Source: Algoriphagus chordae (GTDB lineage Bacteria; Bacteroidota; Bacteroidia; Cytophagales; Cyclobacteriaceae). From it: a stretch of 64,000 nucleotides of DNA. Position 1 is the first letter of the stretch; the number at the start of each line of letters is the position of its first letter. The notes under the pieces were generated by a model, which had not been told where the DNA came from, did no database searches, and saw only the letters and a list, made by a program, of their open reading frames with translations. The stretch lies in contig NZ_QKZT01000024.1 in the NCBI RefSeq assembly GCF_003254055.1, positions 16,496 through 80,495 on the forward strand, written 5' to 3'. Below are positions 1 through 7,992 of this stretch, piece by piece. The position numbers and the translations under genes were made by a program.

Positions 1-51
1 TCGTATACCATCAAACAAGTAAAAGAGAAACTTAAACTTATAGAAAAATAA
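1..51 (+). CDS. C-terminal end of a truncated upstream gene (possible)
   Basis: The first 51 bases read as 16 codons followed by TAA in frame 1, giving a Lys/Glu-rich helical tail ending KLIEK. The other two forward frames stop within the same stretch. This could be the last residues of a gene that starts before the window. Nothing identifies the product, and an open stretch this short can occur by chance. Confidence 0.22.
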   Translation, partial: SYTIKQVKEKLKLIEK

Positions 52-120
52 AGCCTGCAGGTCGTGCTTCTATATAAGTATGTGGTGGTTGAACACCTTA
101 CGTTAACTGCAAAACGTTGC

Positions 121-226
121 CCTACCCCCCACAACCGGATTCAATTCCGTATCGATCACTTCACCGATCTTTGCTCCCGGGCACCAGGTATTCCAATCGT
201 CAATCTGATTGGCATTCTCCAAGTAG
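121..226 (-). pseudogene. Remnant A: 3' end of a phytanoyl-CoA-dioxygenase-like gene
   Basis: Read on the minus strand this segment encodes a tail running through NQIDDWNTWCPGAKIGEVID to a final NPVVGG. It is nearly the same as the C-terminus of the disrupted dioxygenase gene at 2479-3279 (DWHTWCPGAKIGEVID...NPIAGG). Similarity at DNA level is high over about 80 bases, then fades. No stop follows directly after the conserved tail and no upstream part of the gene is present, so it is a fragment. It lies just downstream of the sulfatase at 371-1915. Confidence 0.7.
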
Positions 227-370
227 AGTAGAATAGGCATGTAGACTGCTTGGAGGAGTTTTTAACTACGTCTTCCTCTTCCAGTACATTTGGAATTAAT
301 CTTGGCAGATGGCGACAGTTGTATCCCGTTAGTTTTTTACCAAAAACATGATCCGAATTAGCAGGATTGA

Positions 371-1915
371 TTACTTACTTCTTTTTGCAGTGGACTCACT
401 GTTTTTGTAATCCTCCAAAAGTGTCCTTAATTCCGTGACCTTTTCTTGATTTCTTTCAAATAGATTGTCCCGTTGCTCTGGGTCTTCTTTCATATTAAAG
501 AGAAGTCCTTCGGTATGAAAATCGGTATATCCAGTCAATTCTTTGAATGATTCTGGCAATGGTCTAAGTCCTCCAGTTGAGTCATTGATGTAAAGCCACT
601 CTCCTTTTCTGATCCCCCAGATTTTTGCATTGGTATTGTGAATAGTAGCCTCTCTCAATGGGGAATTATAATCCTTTCCTGTAAAAACCGGGGTAAAATC
701 ATAGCTATCAGGTGCTGCTTTTTCTGGAATTTCTATCCCAACAATATTGGCAAGAGTTGCCATCACATCAATCTGTGAAATCACTTCACTGGATACTGAT
801 TCAGCTTGAATATGCCCTGGCCATTTTACAATAAATGGAACATGGTGTCCACCTTCCCACACATCTCTTTTTAATCCACGAAAATTCCCCATACTGAAGT
901 GCCCAAAATTCTCGGCTCTTTCCCATGCATAATGCTCCGGGCCGTTGTCGGCACTGAAAATCACAATGGTATTCTCTTCCAATCCCTTTTCTTTGAGAGC
1001 TGAAAGCACCTCTCCGATAACCCAATCAGTCTGAACCATAAAATCTCCATAGGAACCCGCTTGAGATTTTCCATCAAACTCATCATTGGGAATAATCGGA
1101 GCGTGAGGTGACGGAAGTGCAAAATAGAGAAAGAAAGGCTTGTTTTTGTCCTGGCTTTTGATCCACTCCTTTGCCTTTTTGGTCAAAGTTGGAAGTACCT
1201 CATACGGATTCCAGTCCTTTACTTTTGGTCCTGGACGGAACTCCCAGCTCCCTTCTTTTACTTCAAAACCAATATTATTGATGTCCATCGTCTCCGTTGG
1301 AGCTTGGATTATTCTGTCATTTTCAACCCAAGCATAAGGAGGGAAATTGATCGTTCCATCACCAAAATAGTAATCAAAGCCCCTGTCCAGAGGCCCGCCG
1401 GCGATAGGCTTACTCCAATCAATATCTTCCGATAGGTAGTATTTGGTCATTTGTCCCCATTGGTTGACTTCCGCGGTCGGCTGGTTCTCGAACTCCCAAT
1501 CCCAACCCAAATGCCACTTTCCTATACATGCTGTGGTGTAGCCATTAGTTTGTAATAGTTGTGGTAATGTAACGTCCGATTCTGCGAAAAATGGTTTCCC
1601 AAAAGACCCGACTATTCCAAATTGTCTTCTCCAATGATAGCTTCCCGTTAGTAGAGCGTAGCGACTTGGAGAACAGATTCCAGAAGAGCTATGCGCATCT
1701 GTGAAACGCATTCCTTCTCTTGCCAGGTTGTCAAGATTTGGGGTTGGGATTTTGGAATTTGGGTTTTGGATATTTAAGTCTCCATAGCCCATATCATCTG
1801 CGTATATGATAACAATATTGGGAGAAGTGGAGGTCTCTATAGAGCAAGCAGAAAGAATTAGAAGCGTCAAGAAGAGAGCGACTACATTAGGTCTAAGAAG
1901 AAGGAGTGCCTGCAT
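371..1915 (-). CDS. Formylglycine-dependent sulfatase lipoprotein (S1 family)
   Basis: 514-residue sulfatase that should remove sulfate esters from a glycan or other substrate at the cell envelope. A lipoprotein signal ends in L-S-A-C with Cys24 as the lipidated residue. The alkaline-phosphatase-fold core shows the paired metal-binding Asp40-Asp41, the sulfatase signature C-S-P-S-R with Cys81 as the residue converted to formylglycine, a GKWHLG block near 132-137 with catalytic Lys and His, and a later S-A-D-N-G metal site. It shares blocks such as GFDYYFGD and P-Y-A-(W/F)-x-E-N-D with the sulfatase at 9610-11169, so the two are probably from the same subfamily; I could not assign an S1 number. 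Dioxygenase-gene remnants lie on both sides, suggesting a rearranged site. Substrate unknown. Confidence 0.93.
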   Translation of the reverse strand: MQALLLLRPNVVALFLTLLILSACSIETSTSPNIVIIYADDMGYGDLNIQNPNSKIPTPNLDNLAREGMRFTDAHSSSGICSPSRYALLTGSYHWRRQFGIVGSFGKPFFAESDVTLPQLLQTNGYTTACIGKWHLGWDWEFENQPTAEVNQWGQMTKYYLSEDIDWSKPIAGGPLDRGFDYYFGDGTINFPPYAWVENDRIIQAPTETMDINNIGFEVKEGSWEFRPGPKVKDWNPYEVLPTLTKKAKEWIKSQDKNKPFFLYFALPSPHAPIIPNDEFDGKSQAGSYGDFMVQTDWVIGEVLSALKEKGLEENTIVIFSADNGPEHYAWERAENFGHFSMGNFRGLKRDVWEGGHHVPFIVKWPGHIQAESVSSEVISQIDVMATLANIVGIEIPEKAAPDSYDFTPVFTGKDYNSPLREATIHNTNAKIWGIRKGEWLYINDSTGGLRPLPESFKELTGYTDFHTEGLLFNMKEDPEQRDNLFERNQEKVTELRTLLEDYKNSESTAKRSK

Positions 1916-2069
1916 TTTATCTGTATAGTTTGTGTTCGAGCAATGAAATTAGGCCAATTAACCTAATAAAAAAATTAATCGCATATAAATGGTTTATATC
2001 CGATTTGAGACTTTCCGTGAAAATTTGAGATGTAGAGAGTTTCCCGACACATTATGCAATCCAAAGCCC
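1916..2069. other. Short intergenic stretch upstream of the sulfatase
   Basis: A/T-rich DNA between the start of the leftward sulfatase gene and dioxygenase remnant B. It should contain the sulfatase promoter, but I could not place a convincing promoter. No coding signal was seen. Confidence 0.4.
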
Positions 2070-2166
2070 TTATTCCAAACTTCCGGCCACAGGATTCAAT
2101 TCCGTATCGATCACCTCACCGATCTTCGCTCCCGGGCACCAGGTATTCCAATCATGGATTTGATTT
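2070..2166 (-). pseudogene. Remnant B: 3' end of a phytanoyl-CoA-dioxygenase-like gene
   Basis: On the minus strand this encodes NQIHDWNTWCPGAKIGEVID, continuing to NPVAGSLE and a TAA stop at 2072-2070. It matches the C-terminus of the gene at 2479-3279 and remnant A at 121-226. The homology begins abruptly near 2166, so only about 30 codons survive. Together with remnant A it brackets the sulfatase gene. Confidence 0.7.
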
Positions 2167-2310
2167 TTTCTAGATTGGGACAAGCCTTAATTACTACTTA
2201 AAAGTGTAAAACACCCCTAATTAAACCCCATATTTATCAGGCTATACCCTTTATGATTTTATTTTGTCAGGTTCTAAGTTGACATAATACTTGTTTAAGT
2301 CAAGTTTTAA

Positions 2311-2451
2311 CCTTGCTATGATTTACCAATGTTCAGCTGGGAAACAGGTGATTTAGAGTATCAAGGCGACACAAGAAGTACATACTTGAAAGCAGTAAAA
2401 GAAGCAGATAATGATATATTTCAGCCACTAATTGAATTTGCAAGATCCTAA
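2311..2451 (+). pseudogene. Probable C-terminal remnant of a Fic-type (mobile mystery protein B-like) protein
   Basis: An open stretch starts right after an in-frame stop at 2308-2310 and ends in TAA at 2449-2451. It encodes a tail with FSW, then R-S-T-Y-L-K-A-V-K-x-A-D and a final P-L-I-E-F-A-R-S. This arrangement is typical of the extreme C-terminus of Fic/DOC-domain proteins of the mobile mystery protein B type. The catalytic Fic motif (HPFxxGNGR) is absent, so it cannot be functional. Family assignment rests on remembered family patterns and is moderate at best; a chance ORF is the alternative. Confidence 0.38.
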
Positions 2452-2478
2452 GAAAGAAATAGATAAAAGCATGTTAGC

Positions 2479-3279
2479 CTACCCCCCAGCAATAGGATTC
2501 AATTCCGTATCGATCACTTCACCGATCTTCGCTCCCGGGCACCAGGTGTGCCAGTCGTGGATTTGATTGTCATTTTTTGGATTCATCAATTTGGCTTCAG
2601 CATCCATGTAGATCACGGTCATCACTTTACGCATCTGATCGGTTTGATTGGCTCCGGCACGATGGAATACCCATCCTGAGTGGAAGCTCACTTCGCCCAA
2701 ATCAAATGCTTCGATCACATGCTCAAAGTTGTTGATGCGAAGGTTATCCTTGATTTTTGACTCAGACTCATCTCCTATTTGTAGGTCTCGTCCGAATACG
2801 ATCTGTTGACTTTTGGCTGAAAACTCCAAAGGCCCCATCTCCAGAGGAGTTGCCTGAAGAGGAATCCATACCGTAATCGTATTATCCGTATCTATCGGCC
2901 AGTAATACTGATCGGCATGCCAAGGCGTGATTCCTCCACCTGCCTCTTTGAATAAGGCCTGATCGTGGTAAATCCGCACACGCTCACATCCCATCAGATC
3001 TTAGGCTATCTGAGCCAACCGCTTGCTCATCACGAGCTCTTTCACTTCCTCAGATTCCGTCCACAAATTGAAAATCTGCAAGAATGCCTTGCTGTAGGTA
3101 TCCCGCTCCTCCATGGGTTTTTCCTGAGTGTTTTTCCGCTGGACTTCTGCTGAAATCACTTCATTGAAATGTGCGACTTCCTCCGGACTTAGTACCTGCT
3201 TGAGTTTGATAAAGTTATTTTCCTGGTAAAAGGCTTTTGCCTCAGGAGAGATTGGGTAGAGTTGATGGAGGTTATTCAT
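2479..3279 (-). pseudogene. Phytanoyl-CoA dioxygenase (PhyH)-like gene with an internal stop
   Basis: A Fe(II)/2-oxoglutarate-dependent oxygenase of the PhyH family. The 92-codon 5' part (3279-3001) ends in a TAA at 3003-3001. Reading on in the same frame gives D-L and then 171 codons to the natural stop at 2481-2479. The joined protein of about 266 residues has the expected order: an N-terminal helix region, a V-R-I-Y-H-D-Q block, the iron-binding H-x-D in T-P-W-H-A-D-Q-Y-Y-W-P, the distal His in F-H-S-G-W-V-F-H-R-A-G, and a W-C-P-G-A-K-I-G-E tail. One base change (for example GAA or CAA to TAA) explains the break; there is no frameshift. It may be a recent nonsense mutation or an assembly error. 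Restart at the internal ATG (2994) would lack the N-terminal part. Confidence 0.85.
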
Positions 3280-3360
3280 GGGCTTGGGGATTTTTACTCA
3301 AATTAGGAAGCTCAAATGGCTAAAAAAATAGATTTTAATAAAATGTGATTTTTAGCGCGA

Positions 3361-3975
3361 ACCGTGTCAGTCCGAGGGGAAATTCGTGTCAGTCCGAGCA
3401 CCCGGAAGACGGGAGTCTTGAGGTCGAGGACATTTATTTTACTTACCTAAAAAAGGCTTCGACTCCGCTACCAAGGAGGTATTATATTTTTTACCACAAA
3501 CCGTGTCAGTCCGAGCACCCGAGAGACGGGAGTCTTGAGGTCGAGGACATTAATGCTACCTAAATTAAAAGTGGCTTCGACTTCGCTCAGCCTGACATAC
3601 GACTGCGCTACCAAGGACGTTTTATGTTTTTTACCACAAATCGTGTCAGTCCGAGCACCCGGAAGACGGAAGTCTAGAGGTCGAGGACAAAAATGTAAAC
3701 TAAATTTAAAAGGGGCTTCGACTCCACTCAGCCTGACAACGACTCCGCTCAGCCTGACAACGACTTCGCTCAGCTTGGCAACGACTTGCTAAGGTATATA
3801 GCGGCTTCGCTACCAATGAAAAATTATAAAATTCGCGATATGTATTGCCAGTCCCAGCACCCAGAAAACGGAAGTCTGAAGGCACGAGGACAGTTATGTT
3901 ACTCACATTAAAAAGGGGCTTCGACTTCGCTCAGCCTGACTAGGACTTCGCGCAGCCTGACATACGACTGCGCTC
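3361..3975. repeat. Array of four ~115-200 bp intergenic repeat units with internal inverted arms
   Basis: Units begin near 3385, 3501, 3641 and 3845, with a truncated start at 3361. Each opens with (C/T)GTGTCAGTCCGAGCACCC, runs through GACGGGAGTCTTGAGGTCGAGGACA, and most close with CTTCGACT(T/C)CGCTCAGCCTGACA. The first and last blocks are near-complementary (TGTCAGtCCGAG against CTCaGcCTGACA), so each unit can fold as a long hairpin. In unit 3 the closing block is expanded into three 21-bp tandem copies (about 3719-3786). Unit 4 is the most diverged. Small reading frames in this stretch are artefacts of the repeats. Confidence 0.85.
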
Positions 3976-4005
3976 TCCGCGTTAACCTCCGCGAACTTTG
4001 CGGTT

Positions 4006-4039
4006 AAAAAAAGCCCCAGCGAACTAATCCGCTGGGGCT
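4006..4039 (-). terminator. Rho-independent terminator for the leftward sulfatase pair
   Basis: Perfect 10-bp arms AGCCCCAGCG (4012-4021) and CGCTGGGGCT (4030-4039), with seven A on the plus strand at 4006-4012. On the minus strand this is a GC-rich hairpin followed by a U tract, placed downstream of the genes at 4234-7638. Confidence 0.85.
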
Positions 4040-4094
4040 CTATCATAAGCTAAACTTTAAATTCAGCATCCCAGAAAACAGCCTAGAAAAATTC

Positions 4095-4226
4095 CTAAAG
4101 AGACTTCTAGAATGTTTAACACTAATATTGACGGTACTTCGGTCACCCGTCTCCCGATAGCTATCGGGAGGTCTTCCAGCCAGTTGCCAAAGAAATTAAG
4201 GTGACTGACATAATTGAGGATAATCA
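4095..4226 (-). repeat. Dispersed intergenic repeat, copy 1
   Basis: On the minus strand this matches 29759-29920 and, less closely, 16359-16530. Shared blocks are GATTATCC..CAAT, GTCAGTCACCTTAA.TTCTTTG, GGCTGGAAGACC and GACCGAAG. It holds the palindrome CTCCCGATAGCTATCGGGAG (4151-4170). It lies just after the stop codon of the sulfatase at 4234-5922. Confidence 0.7.
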
Positions 4227-4233
4227 CGAAAAT

Positions 4234-5922
4234 TTATTTCTTTCTATCCTCAAAAATCTTATCGATCAACTCGGTGTTTTTACCACCATTATAAGAGTTA
4301 TGCTCTTGGATATAGTCTAGGTATTTCTCAATGTATTCTTGACTTAGTTCTGAGCTATCCCCATACTTTTCACGCATATCATCCAACTGCTTATGAAGCT
4401 CAGCTCTGATCTCAGCATAAGCGGGATCATCATATACATTGGTCATTTCCATAGGATCCTTCAATCTATCGATCAATTCCCACTCGTCATTGTCAAAGTA
4501 GTAGTGAACCAATTTATACTCCTTGGTAATGATCGCATAGTGACGCTTCACCATGTGTACTGAAGGATATTCGTAATAGTGATAGTACACCGCTTCACGA
4601 GTCCACTTATCTGTTTCGCCAGTAAGCAGTGGCAATAAACTTTCGCCCTGCATATCTGAAGGTGCATCGATTCCTGCTGCTTCCAAGAAAGTCTGCGCGA
4701 AATCAAGATTCTGAACCATTTCGTCAGATTTGATTCCAGCTTCAACTTTACCCGGCCAAGCCATCAATAAAGGTGTTTTGAAAGACTCATTGTACACAAA
4801 ACGCTTGTCAAACCAGCCATGCTCACCCAAGTAAAAACCTTGATCCGAAGTATAGACGATGATCGTATTCTCCATCAAATCATTTTCCTCCAAATAATCC
4901 AACACACGACCTACATTCTCATCTACAGCTCTGATCGTACCTAGGTAATCCTGCATGTAGCGCTGATATCTCCACTTCATCTTATCCTCTTCTGTCATAC
5001 TAGGATAGGCTTTCTTAAAGTCTTCATTGACTTTCATATAGGCCTTATCCCAGTTTGCTCGCTGAGACTCATTCATTCTTCCAACTTCTCTCTCAAATGC
5101 TCCTTTGTCCCAACCTGAGTTTTCGGCAATACCCAATTCATCCATTACCTCAGGATATACTTTGGAATCACCTGACCAGTGCATATCTGTCAACAGATTC
5201 ATTTCCGCCTCATGAGCAGCTCTTCCTCTTCCAGAGTAATCATCGAACAAAGTTGCTGGCTCTTTGAAAGTCCTGTTGGTAAATTCCTCCACATGGCGTT
5301 CTGCAGGAAGCCACTCACGGTGTGGTGCTTTGTGCAAATACATGAGCATAAAGGGCTGATCGGCTTTACGTTCATTCTGCAACCAATCCAAAGTCATATC
5401 GGTAATAATATCCGTCACATAACCCTCAACTTTGATATTACCCTCATTTTTGGTGATGAAATCAGGATTGTAATACGCTCCCTGACCTGGCAGAATCTTA
5501 AATTGATCGAAGCCTTTTGGACTGTTGCCAAAGTGGAGCTTACCAAACATGGCAGTTTGATAACCTGCATCATGAAGAATCTGAGGGAAAGTCACATTGG
5601 TAGTATCGAAAGGAAAGTGATTATCCACTTTACCATTGATATGAGAATGCTTACCCGTCAAAATAGTGGCACGAGAAGGTGCACAGATAGAATTGGTCAC
5701 GGATGCATTGGTAAACAGCATCCCCATATCGGCAATTCGGTCGATATTCGGTGTTTCGATGAGGGTATTATCATAGGCCGAAATCGCCTGATAAGCATGA
5801 TCATCAGACATGATGAAAATGATATTTGGTCTCTCCGCTGTATTAGCAGCCTCCTCTGGCTTGCAGGAAAAAGCAAGTACGGCTAGAGAACCGAGGAAAA
5901 TCGATTTTAAAGTATGTTTCAT
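4234..5922 (-). CDS. S1_11-like sulfatase lipoprotein (GlcNAc-6-sulfatase family type)
   Basis: 562-residue sulfatase with lipoprotein signal (L-A-F-S-C, Cys20). The core has the metal-binding Asp40-Asp41-His, the C-A-P-S-R signature with Cys80 as the formylglycine precursor, GKLHFG (Lys/His), K-A-P-H-R-E-W and T-S-D-Q-G. The blocks N-D-x-Y..AISAY, ILTGK.SH.NG and P-Q-G(A)-YYNPDF resemble S1_11 enzymes such as gut Bacteroides GlcNAc-6-O-sulfatases; that assignment is from family knowledge and the true substrate may differ in a marine organism. It lies 78 bp downstream of the related sulfatase at 6001-7638 and is probably co-transcribed with it. It carries an extra helical insertion (about residues 225-310) shared with that neighbour. 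The pair looks like a tandem duplication. Confidence 0.93.
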   Translation of the reverse strand: MKHTLKSIFLGSLAVLAFSCKPEEAANTAERPNIIFIMSDDHAYQAISAYDNTLIETPNIDRIADMGMLFTNASVTNSICAPSRATILTGKHSHINGKVDNHFPFDTTNVTFPQILHDAGYQTAMFGKLHFGNSPKGFDQFKILPGQGAYYNPDFITKNEGNIKVEGYVTDIITDMTLDWLQNERKADQPFMLMYLHKAPHREWLPAERHVEEFTNRTFKEPATLFDDYSGRGRAAHEAEMNLLTDMHWSGDSKVYPEVMDELGIAENSGWDKGAFEREVGRMNESQRANWDKAYMKVNEDFKKAYPSMTEEDKMKWRYQRYMQDYLGTIRAVDENVGRVLDYLEENDLMENTIIVYTSDQGFYLGEHGWFDKRFVYNESFKTPLLMAWPGKVEAGIKSDEMVQNLDFAQTFLEAAGIDAPSDMQGESLLPLLTGETDKWTREAVYYHYYEYPSVHMVKRHYAIITKEYKLVHYYFDNDEWELIDRLKDPMEMTNVYDDPAYAEIRAELHKQLDDMREKYGDSSELSQEYIEKYLDYIQEHNSYNGGKNTELIDKIFEDRKK

Positions 5923-6000
5923 TTTAAGGTATTATTTCAGATTCTACGCTGAAGTTAGACGGATAGAGCCTTTTGGTCTAATTCTGCCCTACACCAGCAT

Positions 6001-7638
6001 CTATTTATTATTTCGACGGTTATAAACTTCCATGTACTCGTCCAAGAAGCGTTTGTCATTCGCGTCGCTGTCACCATATTTTGCTCTCACTTCATCAAAC
6101 TTCTTGTGCATCATTTCCCGTACATCAGCATAAGCAGGGTCATCGTACACAGAATTCATCTCACGTGGATCTTTTTCCAGATCGTACAATTCCCACTCGT
6201 CAATGTCATAATAGAAGTGAATCAGCTTGTAGCGATCTGTAGCCACTCCATTATGTCTTTTCACACTATGCTCAGCAGGGTATTCATAATAGGTATAATA
6301 CACGGCATCTCTCCAAACATCGCTTTCTCCGCTCACGAGCTTTCTGAAAGATTCTCCCTGCATTTCCTGCGGAATATTGATCCCTGCATAATCAAGGAAA
6401 GTTGGAGCAAAATCTAAGTTCTGCACTAGGCTTTTGATAGAAGTTCCTGGCTTGATCTCCTTCGGAAATTTCATCAAAAGAGGCGTACGGAATGACTCCT
6501 CGTACATAAAGCGCTTGTCAAACCAACCATGCTCTCCTAAGTAAAAACCTTGATCAGAAGTGTAAACTACGATGGTGTTTTCAGCCAAGCCATTTGCTTC
6601 CAAATAATCCAACACCTCACCTACTCCATCATCCACAGACTTGATCGTACGTAGGTAGTTTTTGATGTAGCGATTGTATTTCCAGATAGCGATCTCACGC
6701 TTCTTCTCTAGGCTCAATGTTTTTTCGTCCAATTGGCCGTATGCTTTCAAGAACGCAGCATTTTTCGGATCAAAAGCTGCTCTCCAAGCTTCCAACTGCT
6801 CTGGATTAAGGCGCTGCAATTGCCCTTTCAGATTTGTACTATCTCCATAAGGGTCAACTTCCAGCATTAAGTCCAATCCCCAACGCATGATCTCGTCGAT
6901 CTCCATTTCCTGCTCACGAGCAGCAGTTCCTCTTCCCTGATAGTTTGTTTCCTCATCAAAGAAATTAGCTGGAGGAGTAAATTCCTTATCATCATATAGC
7001 GTCAAGTACTCAGGTGCCGGCTTCCAGTTTCTATGCGGAGCCTTTTGGTGGTATAGCAAAACGAAAGGCTTTTCCTTATCTCTGCCATTCTCCAACCAGT
7101 CCAAGGCCAGGTCAGTCGTGATGTCAGTCACATATCCTTCGATTCTCTTTTTCTCTCCATTGATCAAAAAGTCTGGATTGTAGTAATTCCCCTGACCTGG
7201 TAGTACCATAGAATAATCAAAACCCTGAGGCTGCCCATCCAGGTGGATTTTGCCAATAAGCGCCGTAGCATAACCATTTGCTTGCATCAGTTTTGGGAAA
7301 TTGTCCTGCTCCCAATCAAATGGCTGAATGTTATCCACCTTGCCGTTCATAAAGCTATGCTTTCCTGTCAGTAGCACTGCCCTAGAGGGAGCACAGATCG
7401 AATTGGTCACGGTAGCACGAGTGAAGATCGCCCCATCTTTGGCTATTCTATCAATATTTGGAGTTTCGTTCAAGCCTTCACCATAGGCAGAGATCGCCTG
7501 GTAGGCATGATCATCAGCCATAATAAAAACTATGTTCGGACGCTTTTCGCTTTGCTCCTCAGTCTCAGTTGGCTTACAGCCAATGGCCATGACAATTAAA
7601 ACTGAAAAGCAGGTCAGTTTAAATAAAGAATTCATCAA
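6001..7638 (-). CDS. S1_11-like sulfatase lipoprotein, paralogue of the adjacent gene
   Basis: 545-residue lipoprotein sulfatase (signal ending A-I-G-C, Cys21). Asp42-Asp43-His, C-A-P-S-R with Cys82, GKIHLDG, K-A-P-H-R-N-W, and T-S-D-Q-G with the following LGEHGWFDKRF are all present. It is strongly similar along its whole length to the product of 4234-5922, and both end in a YGDS...Y motif region, so the two arose by duplication. The gene is first in a leftward two-gene unit and diverges from the symporter operon at 7993. The active site is complete, so both copies should be functional; they may cleave different positions or chain lengths. Confidence 0.93.
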   Translation of the reverse strand: MMNSLFKLTCFSVLIVMAIGCKPTETEEQSEKRPNIVFIMADDHAYQAISAYGEGLNETPNIDRIAKDGAIFTRATVTNSICAPSRAVLLTGKHSFMNGKVDNIQPFDWEQDNFPKLMQANGYATALIGKIHLDGQPQGFDYSMVLPGQGNYYNPDFLINGEKKRIEGYVTDITTDLALDWLENGRDKEKPFVLLYHQKAPHRNWKPAPEYLTLYDDKEFTPPANFFDEETNYQGRGTAAREQEMEIDEIMRWGLDLMLEVDPYGDSTNLKGQLQRLNPEQLEAWRAAFDPKNAAFLKAYGQLDEKTLSLEKKREIAIWKYNRYIKNYLRTIKSVDDGVGEVLDYLEANGLAENTIVVYTSDQGFYLGEHGWFDKRFMYEESFRTPLLMKFPKEIKPGTSIKSLVQNLDFAPTFLDYAGINIPQEMQGESFRKLVSGESDVWRDAVYYTYYEYPAEHSVKRHNGVATDRYKLIHFYYDIDEWELYDLEKDPREMNSVYDDPAYADVREMMHKKFDEVRAKYGDSDANDKRFLDEYMEVYNRRNNK

Positions 7639-7992
7639 GTATAAAAGGTTAAGTGTAAATCAAACGACGAGCTTATAAGCTTTTCAACATTAAGGTAAGT
7701 TAAAAGTAATAGCTAAATGATAGATTCCAATAACTTGGTCTATAGCCCTAAAATTAAGTGTTTTTATTATATTCAGCGCAGTTAACTCATTTCTTCATAC
7801 AAATGAAGGACTATCACCCCTTTTGGCAATTTCACCCTTACCTAATTTTCATGCGAATACAGCCTTCCCGGTGGTTTTCGATACCAAATTAGCTGAAATC
7901 AAAAAAACTTTCCTAAATAAACTAGTGCCTACGCCCTAATTATTATAATTTAGGCGTGGAAATAAAACATAAAGGCGTTTTGGCCTGACCCA
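7639..7992. promoter_or_regulatory. Divergent control region between sulfatase pair and symporter operon
   Basis: 354 bp without a gene. It must hold promoters for both directions. Near its right end are the near-palindrome TAGTGCCTACGCCCTA (7923-7938), similar to a perfect palindrome before the first susC, and an overlapping quasi-palindrome CGCCCTAATT...TTTAGGCG (7932-7956). No promoter boxes could be assigned with confidence. Confidence 0.5.
7923..7938. promoter_or_regulatory. Candidate operator, symporter operon copy
   Basis: TAGTGCCTACGCCCTA matches the perfect palindrome TAGTGCGTATGCACTA at 17962-17977 at 13 of 16 positions. It lies 55 bp upstream of the symporter start. The regulator is unknown; the shared site would tie the symporter-sulfatase operon to the susCD operon. 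Confidence 0.4.

Noticed and set aside
3535..3906. Small reading frames in the repeat array, with repeated SRCQAE or SLTT peptides
   Set aside because: They are translations of tandem repeats (21-bp units and long hairpin units), occur on both strands, and lack a plausible start context.
3361..3975. CRISPR array
   Set aside because: Repeat units are over 100 bp, diverged and hairpin-forming, without regular unique spacers; no cas gene is present.
5179..5886. 235-residue open frame antisense to a sulfatase
   Set aside because: It lies wholly inside the complete S1_11-like sulfatase gene on the other strand; amino-acid content is not protein-like.
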